Source: a virus. Taken from it: DNA of 34,787 nt. Shown in pieces: positions 1-9,200 of this stretch. A program made the translations under genes and the position numbers. The notes under the pieces are model-generated. The model was not told the DNA's origin. It saw only the letters and a program-made list of their open reading frames with translations, and ran no database searches. The stretch lies in the IMG/VR virus record IMGVR_UViG_3300043399_000792, positions 1 to 34,787 of that record. One strand, given 5' to 3'. The stretch's first letter is position 1; every line of letters starts with the position of its first letter.

Positions 1-341
1 AGTGTCGTGTGTACATTTCTGGTGCCGGTGCTGAAGCTGACGGTTACATTATCCGTCAAAAAGGCGCTACCAAGTATTTGGTCAGCGACGGAACCAATAC
101 TGGTGTTTGTGTACTAGCCAACGAAGCTGACGGTGCTTTGACCGAAGGTAACATGAATATCACTTTGACATTTGGCGATTCTACTGCTGTAAACATCGCA
201 AGACTGACAAATCGTTATGCTCTTGACTACAGCAACACTCGCTATTTGGCCAACTTCTTCACTGACGAAGGTACTGAAATCAAGTCTGGTACTGCTGGTG
301 TTACAATTGGTCTGGGTCTTGTAGAAAATTACAACAGTTAA
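1..341 (+). CDS. C-terminal part of a virion-type structural protein (start outside window)
   Basis: The reading frame is open from the first complete codon (position 3) to the TAA at 339-341, so the start lies upstream and only about 112 residues are visible. The GTG at position 9 is not a convincing start, because the frame continues before it. The visible part is rich in Gly, Thr and Asn and predicted mostly beta. It contains DGYIIRQKGATKYLVSDG and NTGVCVL, followed by a segment alternating hydrophobic and Thr/Asp residues. From memory, this style of domain occurs in uncharacterised structural proteins of marine T4-like phages. It sits upstream of the fibre locus and is followed by a strong terminator, so it closes a transcription unit. 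A virion role is inference from style and context. Confidence 0.55.
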   Translation, partial: CRVYISGAGAEADGYIIRQKGATKYLVSDGTNTGVCVLANEADGALTEGNMNITLTFGDSTAVNIARLTNRYALDYSNTRYLANFFTDEGTEIKSGTAGVTIGLGLVENYNS

Positions 342-356
342 TTTCTATGATCTGGT

Positions 357-389
357 AATCCTCCCTGCTACATACAGGGAGGATTTTTT
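357..389 (+). terminator. Rho-independent terminator whose 3' arm is also the next gene's SD
   Basis: There is a perfect 11-bp stem (357-367 with 375-385), a 7-nt loop (368-374) and a run of six T at 384-389. This is a textbook intrinsic terminator for the structural gene ending at 341. The descending arm contains GGGAGG (377-382), which is the only Shine-Dalgarno available to the ATG at 390. Confidence 0.9.
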
Positions 390-977
390 ATGAAAACAGC
401 ATTTGTTCTAGGCAATGGCGTCAGTCGTCAAGCAGTAAACCCCGACACACTGAGAACTCGCGGTCATGTCTACGGATGCAATGCGTTGTATCGAGAATTT
501 GAGCCAGACGTTTTAGTTAGCACTGACGCTCCTATCAGCGCCCAGATACAAAACAGTGGCTACAGCAATCGAAGAGTACATTACACAAGAAAACCACTGT
601 TACATCTAGGGTCCAGAAGAATACCCCCAGATTTTTTTGGGTTTAGTTCGGGACCGGCTGCTGTGGGTATTGCTGCTCAAGAAAATTACAAAGCCATATA
701 TCTCCTGGGGTTTGACATGGGCCCTACTAGATCAGGTAGATTTAACAACGTCTATGCTGACACAGAATTTTACAAAAAAAGCTCAGCCAACCCTACGTAC
801 ACAGGAAACTGGGTTCGGCAAATAACTACCATTGTCAACCGATTTCCAGACATAAAATTTGTTAGAATCATGGGCGACACCACAGCAGATATTGCTGCTT
901 TGCACGGGATCAAAAATCTCTTTTCTATGCCTTTGGAAGAGTTTCTTGACCGCATAAATAATGCAAAGGATCTCTAA
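390..977 (+). CDS. Rossmann-like protein, DUF115/sialyltransferase-like
   Basis: 195 aa, function not established. The N-terminus MKTAFVLGNGVSR followed by YGCNALYREFEPDVLVSTD resembles the nucleotide-sugar site of CstI/CstII-type sialyltransferases and MptE/DUF115 proteins, which have a GNGPS loop then a CN motif. A second conserved-looking patch, YLLGFDMG with NNVYADTEFY, lies near residues 104-130. If the resemblance is real, the protein would bind a nucleotide-linked substrate and act in the cytoplasm, possibly in glycan modification. Its TAA (975-977) abuts the ATG of the first fibre gene, so it is tightly linked to the fibre locus. Its ATG is preceded by GGGAGG inside the upstream terminator hairpin. 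The catalytic assignment is weak; the fold assignment is moderately supported. Confidence 0.6.
   Translation: MKTAFVLGNGVSRQAVNPDTLRTRGHVYGCNALYREFEPDVLVSTDAPISAQIQNSGYSNRRVHYTRKPLLHLGSRRIPPDFFGFSSGPAAVGIAAQENYKAIYLLGFDMGPTRSGRFNNVYADTEFYKKSSANPTYTGNWVRQITTIVNRFPDIKFVRIMGDTTADIAALHGIKNLFSMPLEEFLDRINNAKDL
953..960 (+). promoter_or_regulatory. T4-type late promoter (CATAAATA)
   Basis: CATAAATA ends 17 nt before the ATG at 978, leaving a short leader with AAAGGAT as ribosome binding site. It matches the T4/cyanophage late -10 element (TATAAATA/NATAAATA) and lies inside the 3' end of the 390-977 gene. Confidence 0.6.
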
Positions 978-2471
978 ATGTCTATCTACAAACGTTTTGC
1001 TGGCAACGTTGTTTTTCAAACTGTTGGAAATACTGACACGGTTACGTTTCAAGGACTGACTGCCAACACCGCCACAGTTATCATTGATGGAAACCTCAGT
1101 GTATCGGGCAATGCCACTTTGAGCGGCAACATTTCTGGCGACAAAATTTTCAACGGCACAACCAGTATTGAAATTCCTGTGGCCAGCGGCAATGCCAACA
1201 TCAGTATTGGTGGTACCAGCAACGTTGCTGTGGTTGCTAACACCGGGGTGTATGTTAATGGTTTGATCAGCGCCTCGGGGAATATTACAGGTGCTAATCT
1301 TGTTACAACAGGTAATACCACGCTTTCGAACTTGATAATTTCGAACGGCAGTCAATTTCTTAATTTTACGTCAACAGCAGGTGTTGATCCTGTAATTAGA
1401 TTTACTGATGCCAACACCACGGGTGGAACCGCAGGTAACGTCGGAACCATTCAGTGGTACACCAACGATGCTACTGGCGCTGGCCCAAGAGTAACTGCTG
1501 CAATTCGAGCAGTTTACAGTGATACCAACGGTAACGCCAACATATTGATCCAAACTGGTTCTACTACAACTCCTACAACTAGAATTGCTGTGATTGGTGC
1601 TACTGGAAACGTTGGCATAGCCAACACAGCACCATTGCATGCCCTGGCAGTTACTGGTACAATGTACGGTTCTAGTACATTTACGGCTGTGGGCAACGTA
1701 TCGGGTGGTAATATTACCACTGCCGGACAAGTTTCGGCGACTGCTAACATCACCGGCGGTAACGTTATTACGTCAGGTCTTGCCACAGTAACTGGCAACA
1801 TCACTGGCGGCAACGTCATTAGTCTCGGGGCAGTTAGTGCAGGCGCAGCGGGTATCACAGCCACAGGTAATGTACGTGGTGGTAACGTCAACAGTGACGG
1901 AACTGTCAGTGCAACTGGGTCCGTGACCGCAGTTGGTAACATTATCGCCGGAACAAATCTAAGTGCCAGTGGTAATATTATTACAACTCAAGAGGTTCAA
2001 ACTGGAAATATCAATGTAAGTGGAGCTAGTTACGGAACAGGTATTGGTGTCGAAAACATTGTTTGGCAAAGCACCAGCAACGTCATTGTTCCCACCGCGC
2101 TCAGTAACATTGGCAATTTGCAGTTTTCGTTCTTGGGAGGCAGGTCTTACAAGTTTGAATCTGTAGTTTACATCATTCCCGACGGTGCTTCTAACCCCAC
2201 AAATTATTCTGTGTATTTTGATGCAGGTAGTTGCACATACACTGTTGAAGCGCAAGCTTCGGCAACTGGTGCTTGGGTAGTATCAACATCCAACGTCAGT
2301 GATGCATTGAGTACCAACGTCTCAACAACTGGTACAACACCTAGAGCATTACGTATTTCGGGCACAATCTACAGTGCTACAGCGGCCAATGTGTCCATAA
2401 AAGCTGCAACAGCGGCTGCTAATCTTAATGTTCTTAGCGGCTCATACCTAACCTACACTAGAATCAGCTAA
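978..2471 (+). CDS. Tail fibre protein, repeat type (497 aa)
   Basis: Fibre-like structural protein, rich in Gly, Asn, Thr, Ser, Ala and Val. Residues 1-110 are a unique N-terminal part that already contains GN-x-S-x-SGN steps. Around residues 210-225 is GNVGIANTAPLHALAVTG, a degenerate form of the GNVGIGT-x-P-x-L-x-V-x-G motif common in phage fibres. About residues 235-345 are repeats of the type VSATGN-VTGGN-ITTAG. The last 150 residues are non-repetitive and beta-rich (SFLGGRSYKFESVVYI onward), consistent with a C-terminal receptor-binding or trimerisation head. The ATG directly follows the preceding stop and has AAAGGAT upstream. It is the first of four fibre genes in a row. Attachment to the baseplate is inferred from context. 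Confidence 0.75.
   Translation: MSIYKRFAGNVVFQTVGNTDTVTFQGLTANTATVIIDGNLSVSGNATLSGNISGDKIFNGTTSIEIPVASGNANISIGGTSNVAVVANTGVYVNGLISASGNITGANLVTTGNTTLSNLIISNGSQFLNFTSTAGVDPVIRFTDANTTGGTAGNVGTIQWYTNDATGAGPRVTAAIRAVYSDTNGNANILIQTGSTTTPTTRIAVIGATGNVGIANTAPLHALAVTGTMYGSSTFTAVGNVSGGNITTAGQVSATANITGGNVITSGLATVTGNITGGNVISLGAVSAGAAGITATGNVRGGNVNSDGTVSATGSVTAVGNIIAGTNLSASGNIITTQEVQTGNINVSGASYGTGIGVENIVWQSTSNVIVPTALSNIGNLQFSFLGGRSYKFESVVYIIPDGASNPTNYSVYFDAGSCTYTVEAQASATGAWVVSTSNVSDALSTNVSTTGTTPRALRISGTIYSATAANVSIKAATAAANLNVLSGSYLTYTRIS
1686..2030 (+). repeat. 51-bp (17-aa) fibre repeats in the first fibre gene
   Basis: Several degenerate in-frame copies of a 17-residue unit reading roughly VSATGNVTGGNITTAGL. 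At DNA level the repeated words are GGTAAC/GGCAAC and AC(T/C)GGCGGTAA. The same unit fills the two larger fibres downstream. Confidence 0.75.
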
Positions 2472-2477
2472 AACTTT

Positions 2478-2517
2478 AATCCCGGTCTTTTGGTAAATAC
2501 ACCAGAGAACCGGGATT
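2478..2517 (+). promoter_or_regulatory. Two-part hairpin directly before the 2522 fibre gene
   Basis: AATCCCGGT (2478-2486) pairs perfectly with ACCGGGATT (2509-2517). Inside it, TTTGGT (2489-2494) pairs with ACCAGA (2501-2506) with one G-T wobble, leaving AAATAC as the loop. There is no T run after the stem, so it is not a classical terminator. It ends 4 nt before the ATG at 2522 and occupies the ribosome-binding region. The loop carries GTAAATAC (2493-2500), a weak match to the late promoter element. Confidence 0.6.
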
Positions 2518-2521
2518 ATCT

Positions 2522-3220
2522 ATGACACAACAAATCATCAACATTGGCAGCGCAGAAAACGACGGAACCGGCGAAGCTCTGCGCAGTGCGTTTAATGCTG
2601 TCAATGAAAACTTTACGGCTGTTTGGGCAGCGGGGCCAGTTGACAGCAATGTAGTGATTTCGGGAAATACCATCACAGTTAATGGTATCAACAACAATCT
2701 GGTGCTGGCCGCCAATGGAATTGGCAACATACAAGCCAACAGCACCATTATGCCCAGCATTGACAATGTCTACGATATTGGTGGTCCCACTAAACGAGTC
2801 AACACTGTCTACGCCGGTTACTTTGTTGGTGATGGTAGCTTGCTTACAAACGTTGGCGGCGGGGGCAATGGTACTGCAATTGCCAACGGAACATCAAATG
2901 TACAAGTTTATAACAATGGCAATGTAACCATTGGCATCAACAATACCAGCAACGTAGTAGTGGTGAGCTCAAATCTTGCCAACGTTAACGGCAATTTAAA
3001 TGCTCTAAACTTAACAACCCCCGGGGCAGTGACTGCTGTTGGCAACATCACTGGTGGAAATTTGAAAGCAACCGGCGCAATTTTCATCGGAAACACAGCC
3101 CTCACACGTACTTTGACAGTGGGCACACGAACCAGCCCAGTCACAGTGCCTTTGGCCACAAATAATAGCTTCAATGTTGGAACACGAAGCAGCGGAAACG
3201 TAGTAGTGTACACCACATAA
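2522..3220 (+). CDS. Short tail fibre protein with INIGxxxNDGTGE N-terminus
   Basis: 232 aa. The N-terminus MTQQIINIGSAENDGTGEAL followed by RSAFNAVNENFTAVW is the conserved INIG-x-x-x-NDGTG-D/E-x-L-R-x-AF-x-K/A-x-NENF module found at the start or inside of many T4-like fibre proteins. Then come DNVYDIGGPTKRVNTVYAG (a widespread fibre motif), YFVGDGSLLTN with IANGTSNV, and a short GNITGGN repeat stretch. It lacks a large C-terminal head, so it may be an adaptor or short fibre between the baseplate and the giant fibre that follows. No good Shine-Dalgarno is visible; the ATG follows a hairpin by 4 nt. Its TAA lies inside a late promoter motif. Confidence 0.75.
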   Translation: MTQQIINIGSAENDGTGEALRSAFNAVNENFTAVWAAGPVDSNVVISGNTITVNGINNNLVLAANGIGNIQANSTIMPSIDNVYDIGGPTKRVNTVYAGYFVGDGSLLTNVGGGGNGTAIANGTSNVQVYNNGNVTIGINNTSNVVVVSSNLANVNGNLNALNLTTPGAVTAVGNITGGNLKATGAIFIGNTALTRTLTVGTRTSPVTVPLATNNSFNVGTRSSGNVVVYTT

Positions 3221-3223
3221 ATA
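3216..3223 (+). promoter_or_regulatory. T4-type late promoter (CATAAATA) overlapping a stop codon
   Basis: CATAAATA contains the TAA stop (3218-3220) of the 2522-3220 gene. The motif ends 19 nt before the ATG of the giant fibre at 3243. Confidence 0.65.
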
Positions 3224-3242
3224 TAGAAATTGGATTGAGATA

Positions 3243-6200
3243 ATGACAAACCGAATTCCGTTAATCATAAATGCAGGCACTGGACAAATCCAGGAGTTGC
3301 CTAGTGGTGATAACCTACTGCTGACCAACAATGATATCATTGGTGTTGGCAGCATTACAGCAGCCAATGGCATAGTCACCGGCGGCAATGTTGTAGCTAC
3401 TGGTAATGTCCAAGGCACATACTTTATTGGTAATGGTGCTTTGCTAACTGGACTCAATGTTGGCAGTGCTGGTAAAATTGCCAACGGAACTAGTAATGTA
3501 GATATTTCTACAATCAACGGGGCTGTTACTATTGCTGTGGCCGGAACACCCAACGTTGCAGTGTTTAATGGAAGCAATATCACAGTTGGCGCTTCAATTC
3601 TGCCAGCAGCCAACGTAACATATGATTTGGGTAGCCCAACTCGTCGTTTCAATGACTTGTATTTGTCGGGCAGCACTATTGATCTGGGCGGCGCAACTAT
3701 CAGCGCAAACGCCACAGCCGTTATAATTACTAACCCTGCAGGCGGTACATTTGTTTCGCAAGGTTCGTCTAGCGATATTGAAGCAACAACAGTTACAGCC
3801 AGTGGTAACATTCAAAGCACTGGTGGTATCTTTATTGGTAACGGTGCTGGACTGTTTGGTGTTGTTGCCAGTTCAAACGTTGGATCGGCACAAAAGATTG
3901 AAAACGGCAGCACACAGATGGATGTGCCAGTTTCTGGTGGCAACATCATTGCCAACATTGGCGGCGTAATTGGTGTTGTTGAAATCAGCACTGGCGGCAT
4001 CAGTACTACAGGTAACGTAACTGCTAGCTATTTGATTGGTAACGGTAGTCAACTTACTGGCTTGCCAGCCAGCTACAGCAATGCTGAAGTATCAACATAC
4101 TTGGCCAGTGGCACAAACTCTGCCAATATTGTAACCACAGCCAATATCAGTGGTCAGTACATTCTAGGCAATGGTAGCCAGCTCACTGGCTTGCCAGCAA
4201 CTTACACCAATTCTAATGTTGCTGATTACCTCCCAACTTATACTGGCAATTTGGTATCGCTAACCGGCGATGTTACTACAACAGCTAATATCAGTGGCGC
4301 ATATATTTTAGGTAATGGTAGTCAACTCACTGGCTTGCCAGCAACTTACACTAATTCGGACGTTGCAAACTATTTGGCCAGCGGCACAAACTCTGCCAAT
4401 ATTGTAACATCTGGTAACTTGTCTGGCGGCAACGTAGTGGCCACAGTTGGCACTAGTGCAGTGTTGTTTAGCAATGGCACAGCCACTTTGTCTTCGGATT
4501 ATGTCAGTGACTTAACTGGCGTAAACTTGTTCAAAGACGGCGACGCTCAACTTTATGCCAATGGCAATGTTCTAATCTATTCTGACTCCGGTACCACTAA
4601 CAAAACTTGGACTTTTGGCGCAGATGGTGTATTAGCTGCACCGGGCAACATTGATGCTACCGGTGACGTTACCGGTGCAAATATTCTAACAACCGGCCGG
4701 GTCTCAGCAACCGGTAATATAACTGGTGCCTACATTTTTGGTAACGGTAGTCAACTCACAGGACTGCCTCCAGTATATAACGATTCTAATGTAGCAGCTT
4801 ATCTGCCAACTTACAGTGGCAACTTGGCAAGCTTGACTGGCCCAGTTACAACAACTGGCAATGTCACAGGCGGCAACGTTCGTACTGGTGGTTTGGTTAG
4901 TGCTGCTGGCGGAGTACAAACTGCTGCCGCAGTCAGCGCCGCAGGTAACGTCACCGGTGGCAATATTGTTACAGCTAACTCTGTACTGTCGGCCAACAAT
5001 GTCAGTGCAGGCGGGAATGTCACAGGTGGTAATGTTATTACCACTGGATTTGTTAGTTCTCTAGGTAACGTACAAGCAGCCAACGTTAGAACACAAGGTA
5101 TTGTTAGCGCCGCTGGTAACGTTGTTACAGATGGTTACTTCGTTGGTAACTTTGCTGGTAACATCACTGGTAACTTGACTATTCCTGGGTCAAATACTCA
5201 AGTAGTTTTCAACACCAACGGCAACGCCGATGCGGTAGCCGGATTTACTTACAACAAAGACGCTAACACAATGACAGTGTTGGGTGTAGTTTCTGCACAA
5301 GCCAACGTTATTGCTGGTAACGTAGAAACGGCAGGAAATGTCACAGCAACTGGAAACGTAGTTGGTGGCAACCTAACAACAACCGGTGTTGCGATTGCAA
5401 CAACTGTCAGCGCAACAGCCAACATTGTTGGCGGTAATTTGACCACAGCAGGTCAAGTAGTTGCCACAGCCAACATCACTGGTGGCAATATTGGAACTAC
5501 TGGTCGTGTCAGCGTCGGTGGAAATGTTGACGCTTCAAATCTCAATGCTAGTGGCTTGAGTCTAAGTGGCAATGTATTAGCACCACTTAATACTGGCTTT
5601 GATATCACCACATCGGCCAACGTCACTGGCGCTTATATTTTAGGTAACGTTGCATTTGCTACTGGCATTCCTGCAACTTACGGCGACTCTAATGTTGCTG
5701 CTTACCTGCCAACATACACTGGTAATTTGGCCAGTTTAACTGGTCCTGTGACAACAACCGCCAACGTAACTGGTGGTAATGTCAACACCGGCGGTGGTGT
5801 ATCTGCTACAGGCGCAGTCACTGCTGGAACAACTGTCAACGCAACTGGTAATGTAACCGGTGGCAATTTGACCACAGCTGGACAAGTTAGTGCTACTGGA
5901 AACTTAGTAACCGGTGGAAATGCATTGGTTACAGGCTTTGTACAAGCCACAGGCAATGTCACAGGTGGCAACATTGTTACAACTGGTTTGATCACAACCA
6001 CAGGTAACGTTGCAGCAAACAATGTTACATCAACTAATGTGTTAGCATCAGGCCAAGTCAGTGCCACTGCCAACGTTGTTGGTGGTAATCTAAATACTGC
6101 TGGTGCAGTAAGTGCAACTGGCAATGTTGCAGGTGGAAACTTAATCACAGCCGGATTGGTGAGTGCAACTGGTGATGTTACTGGTGCAAACTTAACCACT

Positions 6201-9200
6201 GCTGGCGCAGTAAGTGCAACTGGCAATGTAGTTGGTGGTAACATCAACGCTGCTGGATTGAGCTTGAGTGGCAACATTATTAGCCCAATCAATACTGTTC
6301 AGAACATTACAACCACAGCCAATATCAGTGGTCAGTACATTATTGGTAACGGTGCTCTACTTACAGGATTGCCAACGGGATACAGCAATGCAGAAGTTGC
6401 AGCTTACCTACCAACATACACAGGTAATCTAGTCAGTCTAACTGGACCAGTGACAACTTCTGGAAATGTCACAGGCGGTAATATCAACACTGGCGGGGGA
6501 GTTTCAGCAACAGGAGCAGTCACAGGCGGCAGCTTTAGTACGACTGGTAATATTACTGGTGCCAATGTCACTGGCACCAATGTCAGTGCTAGTTTGGTTT
6601 CTGCAACTGGAAACGTAGTTGGTGGTAATCTTATCACCGGCGGAACTATCAGTGCATCTGGCGCCATTAGTGCTGCTGGAAATGTGTTGACAAACGGTAT
6701 TATCAGTGCCGCTGGTAACGTTGTTACTTCTGGCTTGTTTATTGGTAATTTCCAGGGTAACATTACTGGTAACATTAGTGTTCCTGGAGCAAACACGCAA
6801 GTATTGTTTAATAACAATGGTAATGTTGGTGCAGCACCTGGATTTACGTTTGACGCTGCGGCCAATGTTCTTAACGTGCCTGGCAACATTGTAGCAACAG
6901 GTAATGTCAGTGGTGGTAATGTTCTCACAGCTGGCTTAATTCAAGCTACAGGAAATTCTACTGCTGCCAACTTTGTAACAACAGGCGCGGTGCAAGCCAC
7001 GGGCAATTCTACTGCTGGCAACTTTGTAACTACGGGCGTAGTTCAAGCCACAGGAAACATTGTAGGTGGTAATTTTGTAACTTCAGGCATAGTACAAGCT
7101 ACAGGAAATATTGAAGCCACCGGTAATATATCTGGCGGTAATATTCTTACAACAGGAAGAATCAGTACAGTTGGTAATATTTTTGCCAACAATGTCATGG
7201 CAACATCCAACATTGGTGGCGGCAATCTTTATGCAGCAACTGATGCTTTGGTAGTTGGCAATATTACTGGCGGCAATATCATAACTAATGCTTTGGTACA
7301 AGCCGCCACATTGAACACCACTGGCAATGCAGTTATTGGTGGTGATTTAACAGTTAATGGCAATATCACATACATCAACGTAACCGACCTTAATGTTGAA
7401 GATCCTATTATTGGTCTAGGCCGCGGTCCCAATAACTCATCGTTGGTTACAAATGATGGCAAGGATCGCGGCGAACAGCTTTGGTATTTTAACACCGCTG
7501 GAAACGTCGAGCAAAGTGCATTTATTGGATATCAAGCATCAACTGGCAAGATGTTGGCCGCAGTATCTGCAGGCATTGCAAATGACATTGTAACAGTAAG
7601 CCAATATGGTAGTTTTGTTGTAGGTACACTTGAAGCTGCAAACGTTACAGCAACTACCAATATCAGTACTGGCAATATTTCTGGAACTGGTCAGTTCAGC
7701 ACACTGGGCAATGTTGTTGCGGCTAACGTAAACACTGGCGCATTGAGCTTGAGCGGAAACGTAATATCACCGCTCGATGTTACTGGAACAGTGACTGCTC
7801 AGAATTTGATTGCTACAGGTAACGTCAGCGCCACAGATATTGACGCATTTGCCAACGTTTCGGGCGGCAACCTTACAACCAATGGTTTTGTAACAGCAAC
7901 TGGAAATGTAACCGGTGGCAATATTCTTACCAGTGGATTGATTAGTGCCACAGGCAATGCCACAGCTGGTAACATTAACACAGCAGGTGCTGTATCGGCT
8001 ATAGGTAACATTGTTGGTGGAAATATTATTACCAGTGGTGTTAGCGGAAACATTAGTGGTGCCAACGTAATTTCTTCAACTACTTTGAGTGCCACTGCCA
8101 ACGTTGTTGGTGGTAATATTACTACTGCTGGTATAGTTACTGCAACTGGCAACATTGTAACTGGCGCTAATGCAATAATATCTGGATTTGTTCAATCAAC
8201 TGGCACAGTAACTGGTGGCAATATCAACACTGCTGGTGTTGTCAGTGCAACAGGTAACATCACCGGTGGTAATATTGTTACAGGCGGCGCAATATCGGCA
8301 ATTGGACTAGTTAATGCAACAGGTAACATCACCGGTGGAAACATTATCACTGGTGGACGAGTTACTGCCACAGGGAACGTAGCCGGCGGTAATATTATTA
8401 GTAGTGATCAAATCAGTGCAGCTGGCAACATTAATGGTGGTAACATTGTTACTCCTAATACAGTCAGCGCATTGTCAGTGGCAGCATCTGGCACAGTTAG
8501 CGCAGTTGGTAATGTTACTGGTGGTAACATCAACACTGGCGGTTTAATAACTGCTGCAGGAAATATCATTGGCGGAAATGTTACCACAGCAGGATTGTTC
8601 AGTGCAAGTGGATCAGTTGCAGCAGGAACTACTATCAGTGCAGCAGGTAATATCACCGGTGGTAACATTATTACCGGTGGTGTAATTAGCTCAACTGGTG
8701 CAATAACTGCACTGGCCAACATTACTGCACCAAACTTTATTGGTAACTTGATTGGTAATCTTGGTGCGCCTGGCGCCAATAGCCAGATCATGTTCAACCT
8801 TAATGGTATTATCAGTGGTGACACTGGGTTGACATATGACTTTACTACCAACGCACTCAGCGTTGGCGGTACATTGGCCACAAACAATGGTGGTGACCTA
8901 AACATTGATGGCCGAATTAGTGCAGCAGGCAATATCATCACTGGCACAGGAAACGTCAGTGGTGGAAACTTGCTAGGCACAGTAATCAGTGCTAGCGGAA
9001 ATGTCATTGGTGGAAATATCAGCACCGGTGGCTTAGTAACTGCTACTGGCAACGTCACTGGCGGTAACATTGTCACAAGTGGTGCAGTGTCAGCAACTGG
9101 ACAAGTATCAGCAACAGCCAACGTTATTGGTGGCAATATCAGCACTGGTGGCTTAGTTACTGCAACTGGTAACATCACTGGTGGTAACATTACCACAGCT

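Noticed and set aside
783-1355. Minus-strand ORF of 190 aa across the 390 gene and first fibre gene
   Set aside because: It overlaps two well-supported plus-strand genes and shows no ribosome binding site or recognisable motif.
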